A stretch of DNA of 64,000 bases from Aporrectodea caliginosa (taxonomy: Eukaryota; Annelida; Clitellata; Crassiclitellata; Lumbricidae). The notes beneath the pieces are model-generated. The model was not told the DNA's origin. It searched no databases and worked only from the letters and a program-made list of their open reading frames with translations. A program made the translations under genes and the position numbers. Position 1 is the first letter of the stretch, and each line of letters opens with the position of its first letter. The stretch is taken from assembly GCA_020284085.1 (NCBI GenBank), contig JACEVL010000020.1, positions 1,153,501-1,217,500 on the forward strand, written 5' to 3'. Positions 44,385 to 55,689 of this stretch are shown in pieces.

Positions 44385-45307
44385 GACCACAAGCACCATC
44401 GACGGCGATCAATGTCAAAACTCTGCTGCCCTACGCCGCTAGCCTAGGCCACTGCAGAACGGTCGGGCGGCTGTGGCTGTTAGCTAGCCGTCCGTGGGCT
44501 TAATCGTCTATGGAAAGCGACTGGCACACAAATACATGCCACTGGACTAAGAAATTCTAGCGACACCTTTGGAAGGTAAATTCAGACCAGCGCACTCTGC
44601 TGTTCTGTTAGTCTTCGAAACGCGTCCTATACTAGGGTTGATAAGCGAACACTTCAGTGATCTAGCGACTATAATAGGAATTTCTTAGGCACTATTCGTA
44701 ACCATGGCGGTTGATTTTACGCGGCTCAAAAAATAATTTATTATATTCGAACCGTGACCTCGAAGTTGAATAACATAACATAACATAACAAGGCTTTTAA
44801 GGGGTTCAGAAGACGTTTAGTCTGTGTTAGAACCACTGCAAGTCTGTGTTAGAACCACTGCATAGCCTATAGCCTAAATATAATGTCAAATTAAAATGTG
44901 TTCGCTAAAAGCGTAAAGTAGATTGAGGTTAGGCTTAAGTTATACCGAAAGAACTATGGTAAGTTAGGCTTAAGCTATACCGAAAGAACTATAGTTCGAA
45001 GTAAGTTAGCTTAAGGTTTTAGCGCTCGTGAATAAACTGGAGCCTTGGTCTTAGCTTTTAAGTGGCGATTTAGACTCTTGGAGTTTACGATTACAGTTAA
45101 AAGGTGACCCAGCGATTAAAGCCCACTGCTCGTACTCTGGTATAGTGCCAGTCCAAAGCCTGGATAAAGGATGAGGGCGATGTCAAAGTCGACGAAGTCA
45201 ACAATAATGGCGACAATTTCTAGGGCGCCGTAACACAGCACTTGCCGTTACAAGGGCGCAAAAGGCCCTGGTAGCCATAAAATGTCTTTAGGCACTGGAA
45301 ACTACTA

Positions 45308-45634
45308 TTAAATATTACCACGTTTGTACCTACAGTTACAGTTCAGTCTCTGAGTCCCGTATCTTTTTTTCATTTTCCCCACCGTACTCGAGGACAGCTC
45401 GTATTTTTGCAGTGTTTGTAAAATCGCATCATTATGACGGAAAGCGCTTTCCATAGACAATCTCCTTTGACCTAGACCCAAAACGGACAAGGACTCGTAA
45501 GCAGCCGAGCCAGACAGATGAACATACGGACCAAGACTCGTTGGCGTTGCGTAGGGCAAGTACGCTGAGGGATCGGGGCTGGGGAGGGGGAAGGCAGACG
45601 CGAGGCTAAGAAAAAAGAAAGCAATGCAAAACAT
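45308..45634 (-). CDS. Candidate small secreted-protein ORF, unrecognised
   Basis: ATG at 45634 with an in-frame TAA eight codons upstream, 108 residues to a TAA. The N-terminus MFCIAFFFLSLASA followed by FPLPSPDP looks like a signal peptide with cleavage after SASA-like residues. The mature part contains QRR, KMKKR and YKR basic sites and two Cys near the end (CNC), as in peptide precursors. It lies about 0.9 kb upstream of the TNRC6 promoter on the same strand. I recognise no family. A possible donor (TGTAG|GTACAA) near the end may mean this is only a first exon. A chance ORF is a real alternative. Confidence 0.3.
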   Translation of the reverse strand: MFCIAFFFLSLASAFPLPSPDPSAYLPYATPTSLGPYVHLSGSAAYESLSVLGLGQRRLSMESAFRHNDAILQTLQKYELSSSTVGKMKKRYGTQRLNCNCRYKRGNI

Positions 45635-45934
45635 TTCCAACGCGTTTTCGACGGGTTAAATATTGCGCCGCGTAAATCGCAAAGACAACGTATATCGATT
45701 GGATATTTAACAGCGGACCGCACGAACGCCGTGCTTATAAACGATTAGCCATGTAATTTTAAAAGGCATACAAAATCTTGACAATGTAAAGGGTCATTAA
45801 ACGCTAACAGCTGCGCACCAGCTGATTCGCATGTGGGCTATTAGGTCGAAAGGCTGTATGGACACATATTAGTGACGTCTCGGAGCAGATCTTACACAGA
45901 GATCTAAGGGCTTAAGGACATGGTAGCCGACTGT

Positions 45935-46107
45935 GGTAGCTTGGTAGCTCATTGGTTAGAGCGCTCGCCTTTTAACGCGGAGAGTACGGGTTCGAGCCTC
46001 CTTGGCTGAGACCTGTGTAGGGACCTTGAACAAATCCCTCACTTACAATTGCTCAGCGCCATCGATTGATGCTTCGTCATTAAATAGTGGCACTTACTAA
46101 ATGCGTA

Positions 46108-46108
<1 letters not shown>
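45935..46108 (+). mobile_element. SINE family C (full)
   Basis: Head CTCATTGGTTAGAGCGCTCG, B-box GTACGGGTTCGAGCCTCC, AGGGACCTTGAACAAATCCC, ACAATTGCTCAGCGCCATCG, then a (GAT)n tail. Confidence 0.88.
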
Positions 46109-46166
<58 letters not shown>

Positions 46167-46167
46167 A

Positions 46168-46246
<79 letters not shown>

Positions 46247-46253
46247 CGATGGT
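46106..46253 (+). repeat. (GAT)n microsatellite grown from the SINE tail
   Basis: About 48 units. Open frames (poly-Asp, poly-Met, poly-Ile, poly-Ser) are artefacts. Confidence 0.97.
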
Positions 46254-47024
46254 GCCCCGGTGTCTAATGCACAAAGCATCAACCAATCGCGTGCCAAAAC
46301 CAAGCCGTTAACAATTAGTCCATATCCAACACAATAGTCTATAGATGTAACTTTCTTATTTCAGTTAGTAGCGCAAATGACAAATATATAGCATCAGATT
46401 GAACCGTTTTGAAGGTGTCGAAGCAGAGCGTTTTATTCTTAATAATATAGTAGCCAATGGTTAGCGACATCTTACGACGTCTTCCATAGCCGCTAATGGT
46501 GGCTTACATCATTTTTCTAATTGTAGGCCTAGTTGTAATATTGTAATCACGAATTTATATACCGCCGCTTCATCAAGAGGAGAGGTTTCCTGAAAATCTA
46601 AGGAAGGCGTTAGTATATTGAGAGTATAGGCCTACTTAGATCCAACAATATAACGACATCTTATGGCATGGAAGTCCGTTTAGGAAAACGTAGTTGAATA
46701 GTTCTTACGGGTCTGTAGAACATTTTATAAGAGACTGAGCACTTAGCGCGGGTTTGATCCAAGAGTTCAACGTCATATTGTGGCATCAAAGGCCATTGCC
46801 ATCGATGAAGGACTTCTTGTGATCCTTAGTTTGGCGATATCTTATGACAACAAAGGCCTTCGACGTCGGCACAAATATTAATAAGCTGGTGCACCGCGCT
46901 TGACTTTAGAGTGGCGCTTTAGAAGTTTGGAGATTACGATTACGATTTTGATCAGTTCTTAATCTTCAAATGGCATTATACAGCTTTAATGACTTCAAAC
47001 CTAGCGATTAGTTGCAGTTTCCAT

Positions 47025-49571
47025 CAGTGGCGTAACCAGGTCTTCCATAAAATTACGCAGTTTTGAAGAACACTGAGGGGATGGGTCTGGGGAGGGGGCT
47101 GTGCCCTCTTCCGAGGGTAAGAAAAATTTTCATTTAGGGGTTTGTAATGGTGCATTTTGGAGACCAACTTTTGATTCAAAGTAATAACATTTTACATAAG
47201 TTCTTTGGAAAATTATAATATAATTTCATAATTTGATTTTTAAAATGGGTTCAGCTGCAAAGTCCCAGCAACCAACGTAGACTAGAAACAGACAGACTCA
47301 TCAAAGCAATTAACTAAAGCATAAGAAAATAAATTTATTTATTGGTTTGTAATGGTCCATTTTGGAGACAATCTTTTTGGTTAAAAGTAATAACATTTTA
47401 CATCAGCTCTTTGGCAAATTATGATTCATTCATTCATTACAGAGATTTACGTAGCGCCCCTTCAAGATTATCTACTTAGGAGCGCACCCGACCCAACACC
47501 GAAGTCCGAACAGTCTTGAATTTAGAATAGAACGTGATCTGAAAGGCTCTCGGCATTAGGCGTAGTGCCAAAGGAAGCCCATTCCAGATTGCAGGCCAGC
47601 AACAGATAAAGCACGGCGCTGCAGAATAGAAGTCCGCGACCGGGAGACAAGAACCTCAGCCTGCCTAGAAGAGCGAGGAGAACCACGGTGCTGGATGCTG
47701 AGGGTGGTGCTCCTGTAGATAAACAGAGACCACATCAGCGCCAGACCAAGGAAGAGATCCGGTAAGCGATCCACTGTGGGAAAGGAAGCCAATGCAAGAC
47801 ATCCCGCATATAGTCAGTAACATGGCGGAATCTTGGGATGCAACCAATATAGCGTGCCGCCGAGCGTAAGACCCGAACCAAGCACCCCACCCGAGTCGCC
47901 GGTAAACCCACGCAGAGGGCGCTGCAATAACCAAGACGGGAAACAACAAAAAAGTGGATAAGCATTAAGGCAGCATTAAAGGTTAAGGAACGGAAGACCT
48001 CTCTAAGCTGACGCAGCTGCCAGCTGGTATACACAATTGCGGCATAGCAGACTGATATACCGCGTGAACGTTAGTTCTTGGTCTAATGTGACACCAAGGT
48101 CCCGGACAAAGGATGATCGAGAAAGCAATGGCGTACGGAGCTGAAATGCCGCCCGGGGCGACGGTCCAAAATGCTGCCCTTGGCCACTTAATTTTGGATA
48201 TGTTATTTTCTCTAAGAGATTGCAGTTTTCATGACGATCGTCGATCTCATTACATACACGCCTATAATTTTATTTTATAAAGTTGATAGCCTGCCTGGAT
48301 TTATCAATTAGCCTAATTAATTTCTTTGCCACTGTGAGAAAGTAATCTGCGGGAACTCCTGGGCAAGGGCCTCCAAATCAATTTTGGCGAGCTGCTGGCG
48401 CGTGCCAAGCCAAATGAACTGGGTCTTAGATGAGTTTAGCCGCAGGCGATTGGAGGACATCCAGGCCTCGAGAGCCTCCATTGCCCGGTTCATGGCCCGG
48501 GCTTCGGTAATGGCTGCTGACGTAGGACAGTGCAAAAACGCCTGCAGGTCACCCGCATAAGATTGGTTCAGCACAGAGCAAGGCTCAGCAAGAGGCCAGG
48601 AGAGGACCAGTATCAGCAGTATAAATAATATAATTAGATAAGAGGGCCCAGCACAGATTCCTGGGGCAGGCCAAACGGGACAGGAACACATGGAGTCCTA
48701 TAGTAGACACGTAGACCGCAGAGAAGGAACGGTGATGGAGGTAGGAAACAATCCAGTCAATGAAGTTACCAGAAAGGCCAAACGAGGTAGATAGGCGCCT
48801 AAGAATGATATCGTGATCGACGGTGTCAAACGCCGTGCTAACAGCAAATAATGCTAAGAGGATGACCTGTGACCTATCAATAGCCCCATAGATATCAGAG
48901 AGGAGGCTAACTAACAGGGTCTCCGTGGAGTGGCCCTTACGAAAACCAGATTGAAAAGTCGGCAGCAAATTGTCCTTATCAAGATACCTTAACATATACA
49001 GAAACCAACTTCATAAAGCTGCTGCTTTACGAGTGTCGCAATAGTTTCGCCAGTGGTGTCAAGCGTTGGGATGACAATTAGGCCCTATAAATTGTTCTTT
49101 TGCCACATGCTAAGAACCTGGTTGTTCATGCTATCAACATATCGTATAAGCTGACCGATATCTGTTCTGTGCTCGCATCAAACAATAAAGTGTACAACCT
49201 AGCCGCACGACATTCTGCCACAATAATGTCTCGAACTCACAGGCCACACAGGTGGATCAGCTGATTTTTGAATCAACGGACTTATGTACTGGGTTTTGCG
49301 TGGACCAGATGACATTAGTTTACGATGATTTAATCTATAGTGTCGGTCTGTGATCGAAATTTCAGAAGTGCCACGAAATTTGCAGAGTCTTCACTATGTC
49401 GGCAAAGGGAAATGTTTTACTGACTGTACAGTAATAAAGTCTGCACATTAGAAATTCAACGAATAATAGTACTCTAGAATGTCAAAAAGTAATCTAAACG
49501 GTTAAAAAATTTTGAGAGCTGCTAAAATCTTTACGCACTTGCGTAATTGCGTAATGCTAGTTACGCGCCTG
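47025..49571. mobile_element. hAT element carrying a LINE
   Basis: Ends CAGTGGCGTAAC and GTTACGCGCCTG, flanked by perfect 8-bp GTTTCCAT (47017-47024, 49572-49579). A related repeat at 51986 holds the empty site. Confidence 0.88.
47441..49005 (-). mobile_element. LINE (CR1/L2-like), 5'-truncated, with 3' end
   Basis: RT pieces in order with frameshifts: YLDKDNLLPTFQSGFRKGHS, AFDTVDHDIILRRLS, LNQSYAGDLQAF, AWMSSNRLRLNSSKTQFIWLG, CSALCVGLPATRVGC, RDVLHWLPFP, and MPRAFQITFYSKFKTVR before a stop. The 3' UTR is AATCTTGAAGGGGCGCTACG with a (GAAT)n tail. Not functional. Confidence 0.9.
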
Positions 49572-49964
49572 GTTTCCATTGTTTAACGACATCTTATTGT
49601 TACCAGGGCCATATTGACGCATAAGGCACCATACCCATTGAGCTAAAAGGAGGATGTGTCAACGTGATCTAGCGATTGGTCACAAGTGAGAACTGCATAT
49701 GGGCCTATAGTTGAAAACATTTTGGGGGCCGCCTAATTTGAGTATGCCTTCTATATAGGCCTAATAAGTACTTATCTTCGTGAATGATAAGTTGGCATTT
49801 TAGTGAGAATTCAGTCAGCAGACTCAGATTAGCCTAATCAGTCTGCCATGGTTTTCATTGGCAGTTTGATAGCTCTAGTCCTTGATTGTTCTGACTTCTG
49901 AGATTGACTAATCTTGCTGTGAACTTGTGATTAATATGACATAAAGTTACAGTCAAGATTCAGC

Positions 49965-50045
49965 GTCCGCGCAGTAGTCGGGAGCGCCTCTGAATGGGCA
50001 ATCTGGTAGAGGCGCTATAACAAGTGTTCAAATACAATACAATAT
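49965..50045 (+). mobile_element. SINE B/LINE 3' end fragment
   Basis: GTAGTCGGGAGCGCCTCTGA and GAGGCGCTATAAC match the SINE B 3' half. Confidence 0.75.
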
Positions 50046-50857
50046 AATGTAGTGCCGCCACTGGTACCGGCGTTAGGCAGTGTGCCACCTATGCGATCAC
50101 ATAGGGCCGCCAAATGTCGAGGCCTCCTACTTTGAGGATGCCTTCTATAATAAGTTCTTATTTTCATGAATGATAAGTTGGCATTCCAGTGAGAATTCGA
50201 TCAAGAGATTCAGATCAACTCGGTTTTCATTGACAGTTTGATAGCCCCGATTGTTCTTACTTCTGAGCTTCACTTATCTTGCGGTGAACTTGTGATTAAC
50301 ATGACTATGATGACTGATAATAAAATTACCCAGTTATTGTCAGTCAAGAATTTGTCCACTGCGATATACAATGTTAACACAACATGTATAGAACAGGATT
50401 GTGTTCCAACAGATATTAAACTGTGTGATTGAACTGATTCAAAACAATAATGGATATTAATTGAAAAAATTCTTTTCGTCTAGGCCTAGATATCACAAGA
50501 TGCGTGGTTTAGGAGTGTACCACGTTAAGCTTCAATTGGCATTGATCGTGATTCGTGATGGTCACAGACCGACACATTTCAGTGTGCTATAGGGCCGCCA
50601 AAATGCTAAGTCCGGCGAAAAGTCTATTTAACATTTCCGCCTAGCGATTTAACGTAGTTGCCAACTATACAAAGTTGTTCGATACCGTTTTAAAGGTATC
50701 TAATACACACTGCACTGGCTACTCTACACAATACGCCAATCTATTCGACGCTTAACGACATCTTATGTCTTATGGCATGAAAGGCCGTTGACACCGAGAG
50801 AAATTATTTTCAACAGTACCCCTAGAATTATAAGGCTCTAGGCCTATGTCCAAAAAA

Positions 50858-51160
50858 TCAACCTAACGCTATATGCCTATATCCGTTACCGGGATGACAG
50901 AGGCTATGTCCTGAATAGTCTAGCTTAACTGGAGACGCTTTCTTAAGCTCTATGTCCACATAGAACCATGTAGTTCTAGGGGTACGACCATAGAGATGTA
51001 TAACATATAAATATATCACTAGAGCCCGCATCCGCCATCTTTGTTGAGGCTGTGACCCCGAGCCCGCTAACGTGTAACCATAACGGCCTTGACCCCGAGC
51101 CCGCTCAAAATGGCGACCCGATCGAAAGTTAAATTGTGTAGTGTGTGGATGCGGCAACTT
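50858..51160. other. Slightly CpG-richer segment, no gene recognised
   Basis: Contains GACCCCGAGCCCGCT twice (51053 and 51090), a local 37-bp duplication. Confidence 0.4.
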
Positions 51161-52213
51161 ATTAAAGCCCGAAAACGAGGAACTCTCGATAAGGTGTTAT
51201 TATATCTATGGTTGTGGCTTCAAAAAGTAGCGAAGGGAATATACGTCATGTTCCCTCTAGCGATGATAATAATATATCTCATTGGGTACCACTCACCGTT
51301 GCTATGGCATATAAGACAGCCTGCCACAATCATATATATAATATTATGACTTGATATCAACCTAACGATTTATTTTTATTTAATCCAATATTTAACGACA
51401 TCTTATAGCTACAAAGGCTGTTGACGTCTTTAAAGTGTTTGATGTATTTCAGTTCATTTTCTTGTAATGTTCTCATAAGTTTTCTCTCTCCTTTCCTGTC
51501 TTTGATTCCGTTTCTGATAGGATGTTGACATTTTATAGTTTCTGTCGGATTAAGTTCATTTTCGTATAATGTCTATCATCAGTTTTCTTTCTTTTTTCCT
51601 GAATTGGATTCCTTTTCTGGCAGGCGTTCTACTCATTTTTTGATTAAGCTAACGATTAAGCACATTTGAGCACTATATAACGTCGTTTGATGCCATTTTA
51701 AAGGTGTCTAATGTCAGCATTGCATAATGCATACTTTACAGTCTACTCAACGTTTAACGACATGTTATGGCATCAAAAGCCGTTTACTTCGACAGAAATT
51801 ATTTTCAAAAGTTCTCATCGTTAGTATAATAAAATTATTATGGTGCTATAGATCCAGAGTTTAGCGACGTCTTATGGCAACGAAGGCCTTCGACGTCGGC
51901 ACAAACCACTTTGATCAGTTCTCACCGTTCAAGTGACATAATACAGCTCTAATGACTTTTAAAAAGCGATTAATAGTAGGTCTAATTTCCATTGTTTTTG
52001 ACATCTTATTGCTGCCAGGACTGCTGACGTCGACATTGCCTTACCCATTACGTTTTCCATTTAGCGGTTTTTTCGCAATCGATAACTATATAAAGTCTAC
52101 TGAAAATGTTTTAAAGGTGTCTAAGCACGACGCCAAATTTAAGTTACATTAGTGCATATGGTATCGAGTGTTTAGCGAAATCTTACACTGAAGGACAGGA
52201 ACTTTTATATTTT

Positions 52214-52329
52214 AACCACTATTAGCCAATTATGTCAGGATTAAAACGGTTTTGAAATATAAAAAATCGACGAATATTTACTAGTTCTTTTCATGTAGGC
52301 TAACCAGTCCCTTTTTTCCCGGACACATG
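52214..52329 (+). mobile_element. Mariner terminal-repeat fragment
   Basis: Matches the right end of 6258-7192 (GACGAATATTTACTAGTT, CCCTTTTTTCCCGGACACA). Confidence 0.8.
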
Positions 52330-52535
52330 CAGTTGGTAAAATGAGATGTAGGACGTGATGGGCGCCTTGCATGGCTGCCGTATAGGCTACAGTTAAATTC
52401 AATTCCTGTAATAACTTGTGGTCATCCGTTCATACTGATTTGTAATCAGTAGATTTGTAAACTGATGCGTAATTGTCAGTTTAACAATATTAAACGCCGA
52501 GGAGGGCTATTATTACTATCATTATTATATTGTAA
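52330..52535 (+). mobile_element. SINE family A copy 3 (headless)
   Basis: TAAAATGAGATGTAGGACGT, GGGCGCCTTGCATGGCTGCC and the TTATTA tail, starting directly after the mariner end. Confidence 0.8.
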
Positions 52536-53825
52536 ACCTGTGCTTGTCGAAACAAGCCCACAACTCCCATTAGGCCTAACACTGTCTAGCTATAATAGCG
52601 ATTTTATTGTTCCTTTTTGTTGATATGATTAGGCTACATTCTTAAAATTATATATTAATTTTTAAATTTGTCTACCTATGACTCTATAGTAACCGCCCCA
52701 GACTAAGCAAGAGAACTTGCGATGTTTCCCTAATAATTAATTGCAAGGGTACTTTGTGCTTGCCTGTTGTTTTTGATCTGACCTTTGCTGCATGGGGCCT
52801 GGGGTACGCTAACATTCGATTTTTTTACCTGGTGGTACAATACAAATAAAGTTTGAAAACCGCTGTTTTAGACCGGTGAGAACTGTTGGAAATAACATCT
52901 TTCGATGTCAACAGCCTTTGATGCCACAAGAGGTCGTTAAACGTTGGGTAGAGTTCTGTATACATAGATCTATAAACCAAGCGATTAACGCGATGAACGA
53001 ATATACTTTATCGTGTTGCTTGTAAGCTTTTTAAAGGTGTCTACAGAGACCCTTGCATTACCCAGTGTTTGGCGTCATGTACAGGGCCTACTATCCCCCC
53101 TGTAAGCTGGAAGCAATCCCCCCTTAGGCCTACTCAGTGTGCGTCGACACGATTTTAAAAGTGGTATGGAAATGGGAATTTAGGGGCCTGGGGGACTCCG
53201 TCCCCCAAGCTGACGCTTTTTTGCATATATCGAGTGTTTCGCACCATATTTCGTAATCTAAAATACACGTTTAAATTGATTGAAAGTATTTTCTAGCTTT
53301 TAGCAGACAAATAGTGGTAGGGCCTACGGCAAAAATGTGTTGTCGCCGTACCACCTTAAAAGTATATTAAGATTACAAACACAATGAAATAATACCACTA
53401 ATAGGCTACCATAATGCATAAACTTTACAGTCCAGAGACTCGATCACAGTCGACACTCGACAGCCGACAGCTATATCCAAAAGTTAACTAAAAAGTTGCA
53501 AATTTTGGTTAAACTTAAAATTTTTAGTTAAGGCAGAAGTTTAACCCTATGACGCACACCTTCCTGGCCAACACATTTAGCACACCTGGGGTCAAATTGA
53601 CCCCACCGACAACACGGGTGGATTTTATGCCATTTTAATAGAAATTCGAAATGAATGCTCCAAGTTTAGGTTGGACAGAGTGCGTGCACTTACGGAAAAT
53701 GTTTGAATCATGATACAATGTTAGATTCAATGTACGAAACAAAAAATTGTTTGTTGTAACCTAAGTATTCGACACCACAGTGATCGTTCTAATGCTTGAA
53801 ATGAAGTTCTTGTGATGTCTGTAAT

Positions 53826-53968
53826 AAGTATGTATGTATGTATGTATGTATGTATGTATGTATGTATGTATGTATGTATGTATGTATGTATGTATGTATG
53901 TATGTATGTATGTATGTATGTATGTATGTATGTATGTATGAATGTATGTATGTATGTATGTATATATG

Positions 53969-54000
<32 letters not shown>

Positions 54001-54398
54001 CGTATATGCGTATGCATGCAGGGCTGAATCTATGTATGGTGGGATGGATGTATGCATGTATATTTGTATGTATGTACGTATGTATGTATATATGTATGTA
54101 TGTATGCATGCATGCATGTATGTATGTACGTATGCAAGCATGCATATTTGTATGTATGTGTGTATATATACATATACGCATGAACAGGTATGTATGGATG
54201 TATATTGGTATGTATTTATATATCTGTGTGTATGTATGTGTGTATGCATGTATGTGTGTATGTATGTATGTGCTATGTATGTATGTATGCATGTATGTAT
54301 GTATGCATTCATGTATATATTTTCTATGTGTGTATATGCATGTATTTATGTGCATGTAGCCTATATATGTAGGGATATATATTTGTATGTATATATAT
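53826..54398 (+). repeat. (TATG)n array inside piggyBac-like element 2
   Basis: Long TATG run with variants; it resumes at 55304-55417 beyond the inner element. Confidence 0.97.
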
Positions 54399-55303
54399 CG
54401 AGGGGTTTAAGCCAGACGGGAGTAACAAGGTTTTTTGACATTTCGAGATAAACGAAGAAAACGGAAATTTTGTTACAGTATTTTTTTGTAAACAATTTTT
54501 TCAGCATTTTTTATTTAAACAATGAAAATTATTTCTAGCTAAATGCTGAGCAATAAGACTCCTTTTCAAAATGCATTAAAGTATGCATTGTATTGTTTAC
54601 ACATAACGTGACAATTTGGTGAATTTTGTCAAAGTTTGACAAGATGCAACCTTCTGGCAAGAGAAAACTTTTTATGATGAAACCATCATAAATTCTGTGT
54701 AATTTGCAAGATAACCACCAACAAAAACTATCTGAAGAAACACTGAGTCATACTGCACAATCTAGCACAAATTATTAATAATTATGGGCCAAGATAATAA
54801 TTTTTTTTCTGAAGATACAAAATTCTGGTGTAAAATCATAAAACGCACCCTTACAAAATGGTATAAACAACTAATAACTTTAGAATAACATAGATGATAT
54901 TACGCTCTCCAATTTCTACGCAAGTAAGTAAGTGGTTTAAGTTGTTTGAAGAGTAAAGTAAGTAAAATAAGCATTTTTTCACGCTAATTTTAATTGCCTA
55001 AAAATAATTCATTTGTGCCATAGAGACGTATCTAAGCAATGCATGGGTTTCACGTACTGCCAGATGGATGTATCTTCTTCAAGATGCAACCCTTCTGGCA
55101 TGAAAACTGCTATTTTTACATCCTTATGGCATAAATGTGACCCATAATTTGGGTTGTATCTTCAAACCAACTCTCTTAAATGAAGCCTTATAGCTACGGC
55201 CTTCTGGCAGTACCTGCTTTGTAGTCAGTTGATTCAATTTCTGTGAAAATGTCCATTTGACAAAAAATCGTAGATACGACCTTCTGGCTTAAACCCCTCG
55301 ATA
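54399..55303. mobile_element. TIR element inserted in the (TATG)n array
   Basis: CGAGGGGTTTAAGCCAGA and exact inverse TCTGGCTTAAACCCCTCG, flanked by TATATAT. CTTCTGGC recurs internally at 54651, 55090, 55200 and 55281. No ORF. Confidence 0.85.
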
Positions 55304-55689
55304 TATATGTGTATTGATGGATGTATATATGTATGTATGTATGCTTTTATGTATGTATTTATATATGTATGTATACATGTGTGTATGTATGTATGTATGT
55401 GTGTATTTGTGTATGTAACGTAGCCTGGTTTATGTTATAGTCAATGTTACAGCCTGGGGTCAGATTGACCCCAGGTGTGCTAAATATGCCCGAGTGTCAT
55501 TCTTATTATTGTATCATTGTACCTAGAATTCCAAACTCTTCGAATTTTTCCGTGCATGTAGAGGGATGAATTGCTGAGGAATTTGAATTATTTCAGATTT
55601 TTACTATTTGTATCAACGCAGCTATTCAAGTAAATTCCATCGATGGGGTCAAATTGACCCCAGGTGTGCGTCATAGGGTTAAAAAAATT

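Larger units (their letters stand above)
44780..53100. repeat. Old long-period repeat region
   Basis: The phrase TTTAACGACATCTTATGGCA with AAAGGCCGTTGACGTC recurs near 46462, 46648, 46771, 46835, 49588, 50752, 51392, 51750, 51862, 51986 and 52164. Longer blocks align, for example 46830-47024 joined to 49580-49660 against 51855-52060. Units are roughly 0.1-0.4 kb and diverged. Confidence 0.7.
53541..55682. mobile_element. piggyBac-like non-autonomous element 2
   Basis: TTAA|CCCTATGACGCACACCT and AGGTGTGCGTCATAGGG|TTAA, 17-bp perfect ends. GGGGTCAAATTGACCCC palindromes lie beside both ends, and a third near-copy is at about 55456. No transposase. Confidence 0.9.

Noticed and set aside
45308..45634. 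Secretin/PACAP-type hormone reading of HNDAIL...KMKKRYG
   Set aside because: The resemblance to H-x-D-A-I at the start of such hormones is only a few residues and the conserved Phe6/Thr7 pattern is missing.
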